A stretch of DNA of 64,000 nt from Saccharibacillus sp. CPCC 101409 (lineage in GTDB: Bacteria > Bacillota > Bacilli > Paenibacillales > Paenibacillaceae): assembly GCF_030518235.1 (NCBI RefSeq), contig NZ_JAULSA010000002.1, positions 558,001-622,000 of the forward strand, written 5' to 3'. Made by a program: the position numbers and the translations under genes. Numbering within the stretch: the first letter of the stretch is position 1; each line of letters starts with the position of its first letter. Shown here piece by piece: positions 20,594-29,145 of this stretch. The notes beneath the pieces are model-generated. The model searched no databases. It saw only the letters and a program-made list of their open reading frames with translations, and was not told the DNA's origin.

Positions 20594-21922
20594 TTAGAAA
20601 CCTGCTTCGCCTTTATCCTGCATGAGTTGGGCGAATTTCGTATCCCAATCTTTGAGAACGCCCTGGGCGTCGATGCCGCCGGCGAATTCGTCCTGGAGCA
20701 GACGGTACAGTTCGCTGCGGTCGACCAGCATATGCGCGTCCACCGTCAGCACCGTTTTCTTCGGCGTGATGTAATTGTCCACGATCTCCTGCTTGTAAGC
20801 CGGCAGCTCTGGCGTCGTGACGTCGCTGAAGATCGAGACGTATTTTTGCTTGTCGACGATCGGCTGCGCCACATCTTTACGCGAGACGTAATCGAGGAAC
20901 TTTTTCGCTTCTTCCATGTGCTTGGCTTTCTTCGGAATGAACAGCTGGCCGCCCAGCGGGCTGGCGCCGAGCTTGGCGTCCGGAGCGTACGGAATCGGGA
21001 ACAGGCCCAGATTCATATCGGGATCGTTGTCGTTGACGTTCTGGATCAGCCAGTCGCCCATGAACATCATCGCGACTTCTTTGTTCAGGAATTTGCCCAC
21101 CGCCATATCGTAGCTGTCGCTCAGAATATCGCCGTTGGTGTAGCCTTTTTCATAGATCTCGTACTGCTGCTGTAAAATGTTTGCGAATTCCGGCACATCC
21201 GACCATTTCTTCTTGTTGGCGTTGATATCGTCGAACAGCGTCGGATCGTTCTTGTCCGCGTAATCCGCAAAAGCGGCAGCCGGCCAAACGTTCGCGGCCC
21301 AGTTGTCTTTGTAAGGCATAAATACCGGGATAATGCCCGCGGCTTTGATCTTTTCGCACACGGCGAGGAACTCGTCGTAGTTGGTCGGTACGGTCAGGCC
21401 CAGTTCTTTGAAAATATCTTTGTTGTACACGACGCCCTGCATGCCTGTGTCCTGGCTGACGTGGAAGCTGTAGACGTGGCCGTAAGCCGACAGCACTTCT
21501 TTGTTCTCCAAACGGCTTACCCACGGCTCGTCGTCGAGGATCTCGAAGTTGCGCTCCAGGTTGAGGTCGGTCGTGGCGCTCGCCAGGTTGTACTGGACAA
21601 TATCAGGCGTCTCGTCGACGGCCAGCTTCGTTTGCAGCACCGTCGCCGTTTGCTCGGCCGGGAGCAGTTGGAGATTGACTTTGATGCCCGTTTCTTTTTC
21701 GAAAGCGTCGAGCAGGTCCTGCTGCACAAACGCCGAGTCCTGCGAACTTTTGGAAATCGCCAGTTCGATCGTCGCTCCGCCGCTCTTGCCGCTGTCCGTG
21801 CTTCCTCCGCCTCCGGCCGCCGTCGATCCGCCCGGCGAAGCGTTGCCTCCGCACGCCGCCAGCGAGAACGCCATCACACCGCCCAGCACTCCTGTCGCAA
21901 TTCTTTTCATCTTTCGGTTCAT
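20594..21922 (-). CDS. Sugar ABC transporter substrate-binding lipoprotein
   Basis: 442 residues, family 1 solute-binding protein. Signal MNRKMKRIATGVLGG with lipobox LAAC near residue 24, then a Gly/Ser linker; ELAISKSSQDSAFVQQDLL starts the binding domain. First gene of the operon, divergent from a YesM/YesN pair that probably senses the same or a related sugar and activates this promoter. The ligand is not identifiable. Confidence 0.92.
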   Translation of the reverse strand: MNRKMKRIATGVLGGVMAFSLAACGGNASPGGSTAAGGGGSTDSGKSGGATIELAISKSSQDSAFVQQDLLDAFEKETGIKVNLQLLPAEQTATVLQTKLAVDETPDIVQYNLASATTDLNLERNFEILDDEPWVSRLENKEVLSAYGHVYSFHVSQDTGMQGVVYNKDIFKELGLTVPTNYDEFLAVCEKIKAAGIIPVFMPYKDNWAANVWPAAAFADYADKNDPTLFDDINANKKKWSDVPEFANILQQQYEIYEKGYTNGDILSDSYDMAVGKFLNKEVAMMFMGDWLIQNVNDNDPDMNLGLFPIPYAPDAKLGASPLGGQLFIPKKAKHMEEAKKFLDYVSRKDVAQPIVDKQKYVSIFSDVTTPELPAYKQEIVDNYITPKKTVLTVDAHMLVDRSELYRLLQDEFAGGIDAQGVLKDWDTKFAQLMQDKGEAGF

Positions 21923-21995
21923 TTTATCGCCCCCTGTAAATGATCTAACGGATAAAAAGTTCTGTTTCTCGAATTGAATCCGCTTACAGGAATTG

Positions 21996-22001
21996 ATTAT
22001 A
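21996..22001 (-). promoter_or_regulatory. -10 element of the binding-protein operon promoter
   Basis: TATAAT on the minus strand, about 75 nt before the start codon, with no recognisable -35 at 17 nt. A good -10 with a poor -35 fits an activator-dependent promoter, here presumably driven by the divergent AraC-type response regulator. Confidence 0.5.
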
Positions 22002-22063
22002 GAGGGGAACGCGTTGAAGAGCCATGTCCGGGATTTACTCTTTTGGGGTAATATACTGAACTC

Positions 22064-22105
22064 GACTGAACCGGATGGGACTAATTTGTCCTATCCGGTT
22101 CAGTC
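22064..22105. repeat. 18-bp-stem hairpin 1 between divergent operons
   Basis: Arm GACTGAACCGGATGGGAC (22064-22081), 6-nt loop TAATTT, second arm 22088-22105 pairing at all 18 positions with one G-T wobble. There is no T-run. The 367-nt gap between the two divergent genes otherwise holds only hairpin 2 and promoter elements. Confidence 0.85.
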
Positions 22106-22121
22106 AGAGAGGGAGAGCGAA

Positions 22122-22164
22122 GCTTGAAAGAGGGAAGGGCTCATATCCCTTCCTTCTTTCAAGC
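22122..22164. repeat. 18-bp-stem hairpin 2 between divergent operons
   Basis: Arm GCTTGAAAGAGGGAAGGG (22122-22139), 7-nt loop, second arm 22147-22164 pairing at all 18 positions with one wobble. Starts 16 nt after hairpin 1 and has the same architecture but unrelated sequence. It would lie in the 5' leader of the histidine kinase transcript if that promoter is upstream. Confidence 0.85.
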
Positions 22165-22289
22165 GGGTATAAGCTCGACCGAGCGAATCGGAAGGGTTCA
22201 CCCTCCCAACCGCGCATCCGCTGCGCCCTTGTCCGTTTCCGAAAATGATTGTACAGTAGGAGAATCAACGGGCCGGGGAGGATGCAGAG

Positions 22290-24071
22290 GTGTTTTTCGG
22301 CAAAATCAAAATCGGCGGCGCCCAGGCCAGTCTGCAAACGAAGTTTCTGGTCGCGTTCGCGGGACTGCTGGTGATCGTGCTCGGCAGCTTCGCGATCTAC
22401 GTCAACCAAATGGTGATTCACCCGCTGAGAGAGCGCAGCGAAAACGAAATGACGCTGGCCGCGGCCAAGATCAGCGATCAGCTGAATCTGTATGTGGGCG
22501 GTCAGAACCAGCTGTCGCAGCGTATACTGTCCAACTCCAATATGTTCACGCTGATGCCGCTTGGCGAGTATTCCAGATTGTCGGTGGAAGGACTTTCGCG
22601 CAGCCGCAGACTGAGGGAAATCATGTTCCAGGCGATCGGGCCGAGCATGAATATCGAGGATGTGGCGGTGTACGATCTGCGCGGCGGACTGCTGACTTCG
22701 TATATCGGTTCGGCGGGGAATCTGGCGTCGCTGACGCCGTTTCTGGAGCAGAGCGTCAGACTGACGAGCTGGGCTGAAAACGGTTACGCGCTGTATCGTC
22801 CGTCTGCGGACCGCGTGTTTTTTATCCGGGCGATCATGAACCAGAACGGCAAAATCTTCGGCTATCTGACGATCCAGCTCCAGCAGGAGGTTTTACGACG
22901 CTCGGCGGCCGCCGGCAATTCCGGCAGCGACGTTTATGTGCTCGATTCGGAGCGGCAGCTCGTTTACGCGTCAAACCGGTCGGACGAGGAACAAAGCGCC
23001 GCGCCGTCGTTCAAGATCCCCGCGGCGCGAAGCGGCGTATATGTGAACGAAGCCGCGGATTACGTAGCGTTCAACCGTTCGGACGAAACCGGATGGACGA
23101 CGTATACCGTGACGCCCAAACAGGTGGTGCTCGGTCCCGTCAATTCGGTAATGACCGTTTCCATGCTGCTGATGGCGGCGCTGTTTTTGTTTTCGGCCGC
23201 TTATATTTATTTCTCCGCCCGCGGCTTCCTGCTGCCCGTGCGCAAGCTGCGAAGACAGATTCTGCGCATCAATTACAGCAATATGGACACGCGGGTCGTG
23301 ACGCCTTCGTCGAACAACGAACTGCTGCTGCTGAACGAAGCGTTTCAGGGACTGCTGGACCGGCTTCAAGTCTCGATCGAGCGGGAGAAGCTGGCCGTGC
23401 ACGAAGAAGCGATTGCGCGCAACTCGGCTTTGCAGGCGCAGATCGCGCCGCATTTTATCCATAACACGCTGTACCTGATCAGCATCGCCGCGCAGGAAGG
23501 CAAGAACGACGCGGTATCGGAAATGTGCAAACACTTATCGGACAGTCTGCGCTATATCGTGTCTTCGCCGTACCAGCACGTCAGCCTGACGCAGGAGCTG
23601 GAGCATACCAAGCATTATCTGGCGCTGCTGCACCATAACTACGAAGACGATCTGAAATGGAGCATCGACGAAGATTCCGCGTTTGACTCGATCCGGCTGC
23701 CGCGGCTGGTGATCCAGCCTTTTGTGGAGAACTGTATCGAACATGCGTTTAAGGAAGCGGACGCGCCGTGGCGGATCGAGGTGCGGGTGAAGCTGTACAA
23801 CGGGCTCTGGGCGCTGGAGATTCGCGACAACGGAGACGGGTTCGAACCGGAGACGATCCGCGAGATTCTCGGTCTGGTGCGATCCGCAGAAATGTCGGGC
23901 GGGGAGGAACCGCGCGAAACGGGGTTCGGCCGGATGGGCATCGTCAATACCGTGCATCGCATGCAGCTGATGTATAAAAACCGGCTGTTCTTCAATATGT
24001 ACAACCATTCCGACGACGGCGGAGGAGCGGCTGTTCAGATTATCGCTTCGCTGACGGAGGACTTTTATTGA
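22290..24071 (+). CDS. YesM-type sensor histidine kinase
   Basis: 593 residues. TM1 about 18-38, extracellular sensor region about 40-285, TM2 about 290-312, HAMP about 315-365, then a His_kinase domain with QIAPHFIHNTLY (phospho-histidine His388) and an HATPase domain (VENCIEHAFK, RDNGDGF, GFGRMGIVN). GTG 22290 is preceded by GGGGAGG. The next gene, its response regulator, overlaps in reading space and follows directly. Such pairs sense extracellular sugars and activate neighbouring ABC operons. Confidence 0.92.
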   Translation: MFFGKIKIGGAQASLQTKFLVAFAGLLVIVLGSFAIYVNQMVIHPLRERSENEMTLAAAKISDQLNLYVGGQNQLSQRILSNSNMFTLMPLGEYSRLSVEGLSRSRRLREIMFQAIGPSMNIEDVAVYDLRGGLLTSYIGSAGNLASLTPFLEQSVRLTSWAENGYALYRPSADRVFFIRAIMNQNGKIFGYLTIQLQQEVLRRSAAAGNSGSDVYVLDSERQLVYASNRSDEEQSAAPSFKIPAARSGVYVNEAADYVAFNRSDETGWTTYTVTPKQVVLGPVNSVMTVSMLLMAALFLFSAAYIYFSARGFLLPVRKLRRQILRINYSNMDTRVVTPSSNNELLLLNEAFQGLLDRLQVSIEREKLAVHEEAIARNSALQAQIAPHFIHNTLYLISIAAQEGKNDAVSEMCKHLSDSLRYIVSSPYQHVSLTQELEHTKHYLALLHHNYEDDLKWSIDEDSAFDSIRLPRLVIQPFVENCIEHAFKEADAPWRIEVRVKLYNGLWALEIRDNGDGFEPETIREILGLVRSAEMSGGEEPRETGFGRMGIVNTVHRMQLMYKNRLFFNMYNHSDDGGGAAVQIIASLTEDFY

Positions 24072-24115
24072 AAAAAAGCGGAGGAGCAAAGCCGCATCGA
24101 AAAGGAGGAAGCTTG

Positions 24116-25759
24116 ATGTACAGCGCCATGATCGCGGAAGACAGCAAGCCGATCCTGCGCAATATCCGGGCGCTGATCGAGGCGGCGGGACTGCCGGTCG
24201 AAGTGACGGCGACCGCTTCGAACGGACTGGAAGCGCTGGAACTTCTCAAACAAAAACACACGGATATCCTGCTGACGGATATTCGTATGCCCAAACTGGA
24301 CGGGCTCGGCCTGATCGAGCGGGCCAAAGTGATCAATCCGCGGCTGCAGGCCGTGCTCATCAGCGGCTACAGCGACTTCGACTACGCGCGCCGCGCGCTG
24401 AATTTGCAGGCGTTCGACTACCTGCTGAAGCCCGTGGAGCAGGGGCAGCTCAGCGAGGTGCTGCAAAGGCTGCTTGCGCAATTGCAGGAGCAGCAGCAGA
24501 GCGACCGCAAGCTGCTGGAGGGCGTAGTCGCGCCGGACTACCTGGCGGACATGCCGCTGGACGCGGAGCTGTGCGCCGGGCAGTGGCGCGTCCTGCTGCT
24601 GCGCGAACGGCCTTTCGCGCCGCAAGACGCGCGCGGCTGGAGCGCCGCGCGCATCGCCGGCGCGCTGAAGCCGGCGCAGCCGCGCCCCGGCGGCGCGGCG
24701 CAGGTCCGGGTGCTGCCGACGCCGCGCCCGGGGCAGTTCCTCGTGCTGGCCGGCGAGGCCGCACTTGCAGACCTGGCTTCCGCCTCGGAGCAGGCGGAAC
24801 ACGGCGCTTCCTCTGCCGTGGACCCGGCAGAGGCGGCCGTCTGCGCGGCGCTTGAAGCGGGCGGCATGCCGGCCGCCGCGCTGGCCGCGCCCCAGCCGGC
24901 GGGGCTGCGCGCGCTGGCGGCCGTGTACGGGAAGCTCGAGCGCGAACTGCGCGAGCGGCTGACCGTTAGCGGGCATTTAGCCTCGCCGGGCCGCGGCGAG
25001 GCGGAGCACGGCGCGCCCGACCGGGGCGCGCCGGCGGGCGAAGCCGCGAAGCTGGCGGCGCAGGCGCAGCTCGCCGAGCTGATCGCGCAGCGGCAGAAAG
25101 AGCGCTTTCTGCTGCTGCTGCGGCAGAGCCTGCCGTACTGGCTGGATGCCGGCGCGCGGCTGGCCGAGCTGGAGCGCTTCGTCCGCTTTCTGGCGGACGC
25201 GTTCGGGGCTTCCGCGCCGGCGGACGAAGCGGCGGAGCCGCGCGGCGACTGGCCGGAGCCGCGCGGCGACTGGCCGGAGCCTGCGCGGGCGGATTCCGGC
25301 GAAAGCGATGCCGCCGGGATGCTGTTTGCCGCAGGCAGCGCGGAAGCGTTCGCCGAAGGGCTGCAGGCCTGGGCGGCGCGGCGCTTCGACGCCCTGCATG
25401 AGCCGGGCAAGCGCGGCGGGGAAGAGCTGCATGCTCAGATCGACCGCTATCTGAGGCAGAATCTGTACGCGCAGCTGTCCATTACGGACGCGGCACAGCA
25501 GTTTCACGTCAGTCCGTCTTATATCAGCCGGATCATCAAACGCTACACCGGCAGCACATTCGTGCATCATTATATGCAGCTCAAGATCGACGAAGCCCGC
25601 CGTCTGCTGGCTTCCGGACCGGACGTCAAAGTCAAAGACGTCGCCGACGCGCTCGGCTTCGGCGATCCGCATTATTTCTCCAAAGTGTTCAAAGAATACG
25701 CCGGGTGCAGCCCGACCGAGTACAAAGAAACCTGGACGGAAGAAGCGGGCCGGATCTAG
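24116..25759 (+). CDS. YesN-type response regulator, AraC output
   Basis: 547 residues. Receiver domain 1-120, with phospho-acceptor Asp55 in LLTDIRMPKLDG and the lysine of YLLKPVE; a long Ala/Arg/Glu-rich linker (about 140-440); C-terminal double AraC HTH (SITDAAQQFHVSPSYISRIIKR, VKDVADALGFGDPHYFSKVFKEY). ATG 24116 follows AAAGGAGG. The linker is extremely GC-rich and holds a tandem repeat EPRGDWP at about residues 378-392 (DNA 25256-25284). It should activate the divergent binding-protein operon. Confidence 0.9.
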   Translation: MYSAMIAEDSKPILRNIRALIEAAGLPVEVTATASNGLEALELLKQKHTDILLTDIRMPKLDGLGLIERAKVINPRLQAVLISGYSDFDYARRALNLQAFDYLLKPVEQGQLSEVLQRLLAQLQEQQQSDRKLLEGVVAPDYLADMPLDAELCAGQWRVLLLRERPFAPQDARGWSAARIAGALKPAQPRPGGAAQVRVLPTPRPGQFLVLAGEAALADLASASEQAEHGASSAVDPAEAAVCAALEAGGMPAAALAAPQPAGLRALAAVYGKLERELRERLTVSGHLASPGRGEAEHGAPDRGAPAGEAAKLAAQAQLAELIAQRQKERFLLLLRQSLPYWLDAGARLAELERFVRFLADAFGASAPADEAAEPRGDWPEPRGDWPEPARADSGESDAAGMLFAAGSAEAFAEGLQAWAARRFDALHEPGKRGGEELHAQIDRYLRQNLYAQLSITDAAQQFHVSPSYISRIIKRYTGSTFVHHYMQLKIDEARRLLASGPDVKVKDVADALGFGDPHYFSKVFKEYAGCSPTEYKETWTEEAGRI

Positions 25760-25800
25760 GATATTGACTTTACGCCCTAAACGAAAAGGAGGTGCAGACC

Positions 25801-26028
25801 ATGAATCAAAACGACGCGGCCCGCGAAGGCGCCAAAATGCTGGCGGGCAATCTGTACTGGTTCAGCCTCGGCATGGGCATCCTGCTGCTGATATACGGCA
25901 TTTACGTGATCTGGCCCAAAGCCTATACGCGCCGAAGCCCGGCCAAAACGCTCGGTGGCGTTCTGTGCGCGGGCTTCGGATTGATTTTGCTCATAAACGG
26001 ACTGCTTCAAGCTTTCCCATTCGGCTGA
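25801..26028 (+). CDS. Small two-helix membrane protein
   Basis: 75 residues preceded by AAAGGAGGTG. Two membrane segments (about 21-42, FSLGMGILLLIYGIYVIW, and 53-72). No family recognised. It follows the response regulator by 40 nt and its 3' end overlaps the convergent SDR gene by 22 bp. Confidence 0.65.
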   Translation: MNQNDAAREGAKMLAGNLYWFSLGMGILLLIYGIYVIWPKAYTRRSPAKTLGGVLCAGFGLILLINGLLQAFPFG

Positions 26029-26798
26029 AATAAACGCGCCGCGTAATGGACGATCAGCCGGCGCGGAAAAAGGCGGGGGAGCTGGCCGGTCCAGTAATTG
26101 CTTCGGCCCGCGATCCGGTAGTGACGCTTCCGGTCGACCGCCTGGAAAGCCGCGCGTACCACGTCGACCGGTTCCATTCGTTTGCCTTTAAGATCGTCGG
26201 AGCCGGAAACCTGGTGAAACGAGCTTTTCGTTTCGCCCGGACACAGCGCCAGAAACTGCACGCCGCTGCCTTGATTCTCGGCCCACAGCGCTTCGGTGAA
26301 CGACAGCACATAACTTTTGGTCGCGCCGTACACAGCCATATAAGGCGTAGGCTGAAAAGCGGTCATGGACGCGACATTGATTACAAGTCCGCTTTGCTGA
26401 AGCAGCATAGGCTGCATAAAACGATGGGTCAATTCGGTCAAAGAAACGATATTCAGCTGGATTTCCTGCACGATACGCGAAGCGTCGATACGGTCGAAGC
26501 GGCTCAGCGTGCCGAATCCGGCATTGTTGATCAAGATATCGACCCTCAGCTCCTTCTGTCGTACTTCGGCCCACAGCCGTTCGGCCGCTCCGCTTTGCGA
26601 GAGATCGACCGGAATCGCGGCTGCGTTTACCCCGTGTTCGAAGCGAAGGCGTGCGGCCAGCTCTTCCAGCTTGTCCACGGATCGCGCCGCCAGAATCAGC
26701 GAACACCCTTTCCGCGCAAGCTCCTCCGCAAAACATTTCCCGATCCCCGACGAAGCGCCCGTAACCAAAGCCGTTTTTCCCCGATAAACAAAATTCAT
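26007..26798 (-). CDS. Short-chain dehydrogenase/reductase
   Basis: 263-residue SDR. Cofactor motif TGASSGIG at residues 14-21, NNAGFG near 95, catalytic Ser in VASMTAF and YGATKSYVLSF (Tyr/Lys pair) near 158-162. AAR after the second strand suggests NADPH preference. The substrate is unknown. Its upstream region shares an operator with the ArsR-type regulator gene at 27006-27434, so both are probably regulated together. Confidence 0.9.
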   Translation of the reverse strand: MNFVYRGKTALVTGASSGIGKCFAEELARKGCSLILAARSVDKLEELAARLRFEHGVNAAAIPVDLSQSGAAERLWAEVRQKELRVDILINNAGFGTLSRFDRIDASRIVQEIQLNIVSLTELTHRFMQPMLLQQSGLVINVASMTAFQPTPYMAVYGATKSYVLSFTEALWAENQGSGVQFLALCPGETKSSFHQVSGSDDLKGKRMEPVDVVRAAFQAVDRKRHYRIAGRSNYWTGQLPRLFPRRLIVHYAARLFQPNGKA

Positions 26799-26819
26799 TC
26801 CCTATCTCCTCCTGAATAA

Positions 26820-26848
26820 TCAAATGATTAATCTTTTAAACATTTAGA
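26820..26848. promoter_or_regulatory. Probable ArsR-family operator upstream of the SDR gene
   Basis: TCAAATGATTAATC followed by TTAAACATTTAGA, closely resembling the palindrome upstream of the ArsR gene (27480-27507). The region 26849-27005 contains no recognisable gene. Confidence 0.5.
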
Positions 26849-27005
26849 CTAAAGAATCGCAATAAAAGACTCTCGATCGGGGCGTGCATCGAACTTTTCC
26901 TGTCTTCCGCTTTTCTTTTTTACTCGATCGGCCGGATAGGCTGTTCGAATAAGCGGAAAACGCGGTCGGAACGGCAGGTCTGGAACTACGCCCCGGTAAA
27001 GTCTT

Positions 27006-27434
27006 TTAGTCCGATTCCTTCGGCAGCGGACCGGATAGACGTTCGTACGTTTTATCCGGATCGTTTTCCAGCGCTTCCACGGCATCGAGCAATCTTCTGA
27101 GCCGGATCACGATCGAGTCTTCGCGCGTCAGGGAGTAGTAGACTTCGGTCGCTTCTTTGCGGGAATCGAGGACTCCGGCCTGTTTCAAGATCTTGAGATG
27201 GTGAGAAATCGCGGGCCGCGACAAACGGGAACGCTCCACGACTTGCGAAACGTTGAGGCGCTTGTCCAGCATGAACATCATCAGGATATCCTGCCGGTAC
27301 GGGTCGGCGAGCGCTTTTAAAATATCGGTGGAATTTCGCAGCTCCGCGAGAATCGCCTGTTTTTTGGCAAGCAGTTGAGGGTGGATCGGCGTACGGTTAT
27401 CCACGGTGGAATCGAAATCCATGTTGTCCGGCAT
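27006..27434 (-). CDS. ArsR-family winged-helix regulator
   Basis: 142 residues. Winged HTH at about 40-115: ILKALADPYRQDILMMF, VSQVVERSRLSRPAISHHLKIL, then a wing DSRKEATEVYYSL. There are no cysteine pairs, so it is not a classical metal sensor. The nearby palindrome suggests autoregulation and control of the SDR gene. Confidence 0.88.
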   Translation of the reverse strand: MPDNMDFDSTVDNRTPIHPQLLAKKQAILAELRNSTDILKALADPYRQDILMMFMLDKRLNVSQVVERSRLSRPAISHHLKILKQAGVLDSRKEATEVYYSLTREDSIVIRLRRLLDAVEALENDPDKTYERLSGPLPKESD

Positions 27435-27479
27435 AGTCGGTCATCCTTTATCAAGAGAGTCAATCAACACGATTTTGCA

Positions 27480-27507
27480 TCAAATGATTAAATGTTTAAT
27501 CGTTTGA
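27480..27507. promoter_or_regulatory. Palindromic operator upstream of the ArsR gene
   Basis: Arms TCAAATGATTAAA and TTTAATCGTTTGA (13 bp each, one mismatch) flanking two bases, 46 nt upstream of the ArsR-type gene. Confidence 0.6.
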
Positions 27508-27602
27508 TTTAATTTGATCATAAAAGAAAACGCGTCTGTTTGCAACCCCGGGTAGTAAGCAGGAGAGGAAGCACAAAAAAACGTTAAACGGAGGAGAGGA
27601 AC

Positions 27603-27659
27603 ATGATCGAACTGATCGGAAAGATTTTTCTGGGCGGGGTATTCAGTTCGACGGGATAA
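27603..27659 (+). CDS. 18-residue hydrophobic peptide ORF
   Basis: ATG 27603 follows GGAGAGGA; reads MIELIGKIFLGGVFSSTG then TAA. The first 14 residues could form an amphipathic helix. A strong terminator starts 17 nt later (27676-27711), so a short transcript carrying only this frame is plausible. No family recognised; it could be a small membrane peptide or merely a leader in a small RNA. Confidence 0.35.
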   Translation: MIELIGKIFLGGVFSSTG

Positions 27660-27675
27660 AAAAATCAAACACACA

Positions 27676-27711
27676 AACAGCCCGGTCCTTTATCCAAAGG
27701 CCGGGCTGTTT
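27676..27711 (+). terminator. Intrinsic terminator
   Basis: AACAGCCCGG pairs with CCGGGCTGTTT around a 15-nt loop that itself pairs weakly (CCTTTATCCAAAGG). Confidence 0.75.
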
Positions 27712-27761
27712 CGCGATCGTTTTTTTACTTGATGCGCTCTATATGCAAATTCTTTTTGAAA

Positions 27762-28145
27762 TTAAATCGACGTATCGCTCCACTCGATCTTGACGATCTC
27801 GGGCTGCTGGCTGTCGTAACGGACTGTATGAACCGAGCGCGTGCTGCTGTAAATGCTCAGTTTGTACGTATCCCCGGTCTTATCGGTAAATGCCAGATAA
27901 CCGGAACCGGAAAAAGCGCCCGACGGCCCCTGCGCATCCACATTCAATACGTAATTGTAATAGCCCGGAGAACCGGTCAATGTAATGCCGTACACGCACC
28001 CGTTGTCGTTGAACTTGATGATGTCGTACAGATTCAACGAACCGTTGATCGAGACTTCCGAATTTACCGTCATGCCGTCTTGGCGTTCCGCGCTGGAATT
28101 TTCGCCGATTTTTTCTGCCGTGAAATCAGATACAGGATAAGCCAT
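27762..28145 (-). CDS. Beta-rich protein of unknown function
   Basis: 127 residues, ATG 28145 after AGAGGAGG. No signal peptide or membrane segment. Alternating polar/hydrophobic strands (YNYVLNVDAQGPSGAFSGSG, YKLSIYSSTRSVHTVRYD) suggest a small beta-sandwich. Divergently transcribed from the LytTR regulator with a 169-nt AT-rich intergenic region, so the two may be functionally linked. I do not recognise the family. Confidence 0.65.
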   Translation of the reverse strand: MAYPVSDFTAEKIGENSSAERQDGMTVNSEVSINGSLNLYDIIKFNDNGCVYGITLTGSPGYYNYVLNVDAQGPSGAFSGSGYLAFTDKTGDTYKLSIYSSTRSVHTVRYDSQQPEIVKIEWSDTSI

Positions 28146-28314
28146 GATTGTGCCTCCTCTGGGATCTGTGATTTAAGGACTTGAGCTTCTGCCGGTGTCC
28201 TCGTTATTATTGTATATATGGAATTTACATACCATAAGAGTATTTTACATCCAAAAACATGCACTTTAACACGAGTCGGCTGCAATGAAGAGGTAAAAAA
28301 GAGGAGGAACCTTT

Positions 28315-29043
28315 TTGCGTATCGCAGTATGCGACGACGATCCGGACGCACTCGAAATCCTGAAGCAGCAGCTGCAGGCCTATCCGTATGACGGTAAACG
28401 CAATCCGCCGATCGACTGCTTTTTGTGTGAAAAAGATTTCCTGCCGCAAGCCGGCGGGTACGACATCGTGTTCATGGCTACGCATCTGCGGGATGGGAGC
28501 GGACTGGATCTTATACGCCGTATCCGCCGAAAAGAACGCTGCGCGGTCGTCTTCCTGTCGGATGTCGGCGAGCACGCACTTGAAGCGTTTGCCCTGGACG
28601 CTGTACATTATCTGATCAAGCCGATTACCGAAACCGATTTTGCCGAAGCGCTGCGCCGCTGCATGGAGCGGATCGCGCCGGGGACGGAACGGTTTCTGGA
28701 GCTTAGAAGCAGGCAGACCACGATCCCCGTTTCGATCCGCAATATCCGCTATATCGAGATATTCAATCGGGTCTGCGTCGTACATACAAGAACCGGCGTG
28801 ATCCGGGCTTATGCCACGCTGGACGCGCTTTTCGAGCGGCTTCAGGGCGAAGACTTTATCCGGGCCCAGCGCAGCTTTATCGTGAATATGAACTTTATCG
28901 CGGCGTTCTTCTTCGACCGGGTCGTGCTGAAAGACGGGACCGAGATCGTGCTTTCGCGTAAAAACCGATCGGCGCTTAAAGCGCAGTATCAGCGTTTTCT
29001 GTATCGGCTTGCTCTAAAAGAAGAAAGTTCCGGTTGTAATTGA
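28315..29043 (+). CDS. LytTR regulator with degenerate receiver domain
   Basis: 242 residues. N-terminal CheY-like domain (1-120) with the acidic pair (CDDDP) and the lysine of YLIKPI retained, but the phospho-acceptor Asp replaced by Ala55 (VFMATHLRDGSG). C-terminal LytTR DNA-binding domain (about 135-235; IRYIEIFNRVCVVHT, FIRAQRSFIVNMNFI). Start is TTG 28315, 7 nt after GAGGAGG. No histidine kinase is adjacent. It probably acts without phosphorylation, perhaps on the divergent gene. Confidence 0.85.
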   Translation: MRIAVCDDDPDALEILKQQLQAYPYDGKRNPPIDCFLCEKDFLPQAGGYDIVFMATHLRDGSGLDLIRRIRRKERCAVVFLSDVGEHALEAFALDAVHYLIKPITETDFAEALRRCMERIAPGTERFLELRSRQTTIPVSIRNIRYIEIFNRVCVVHTRTGVIRAYATLDALFERLQGEDFIRAQRSFIVNMNFIAAFFFDRVVLKDGTEIVLSRKNRSALKAQYQRFLYRLALKEESSGCN

Positions 29044-29145
29044 GCGCGTTCGGCGAAATTCAACTTTTCTTTGCGAACACGCGAAAATGGGTAAAAATAA
29101 AGCAAGCGAATAAGCCTTCCGAATCCACCGCAAAGGAGCGCTCCG

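Noticed and set aside
28224..28250. TTTACAT direct repeat in the LytTR intergenic region as a LytTR binding site
   Set aside because: The 20-bp spacing is suggestive, but the sequence does not fit the GTT-containing LytTR consensus on either strand.
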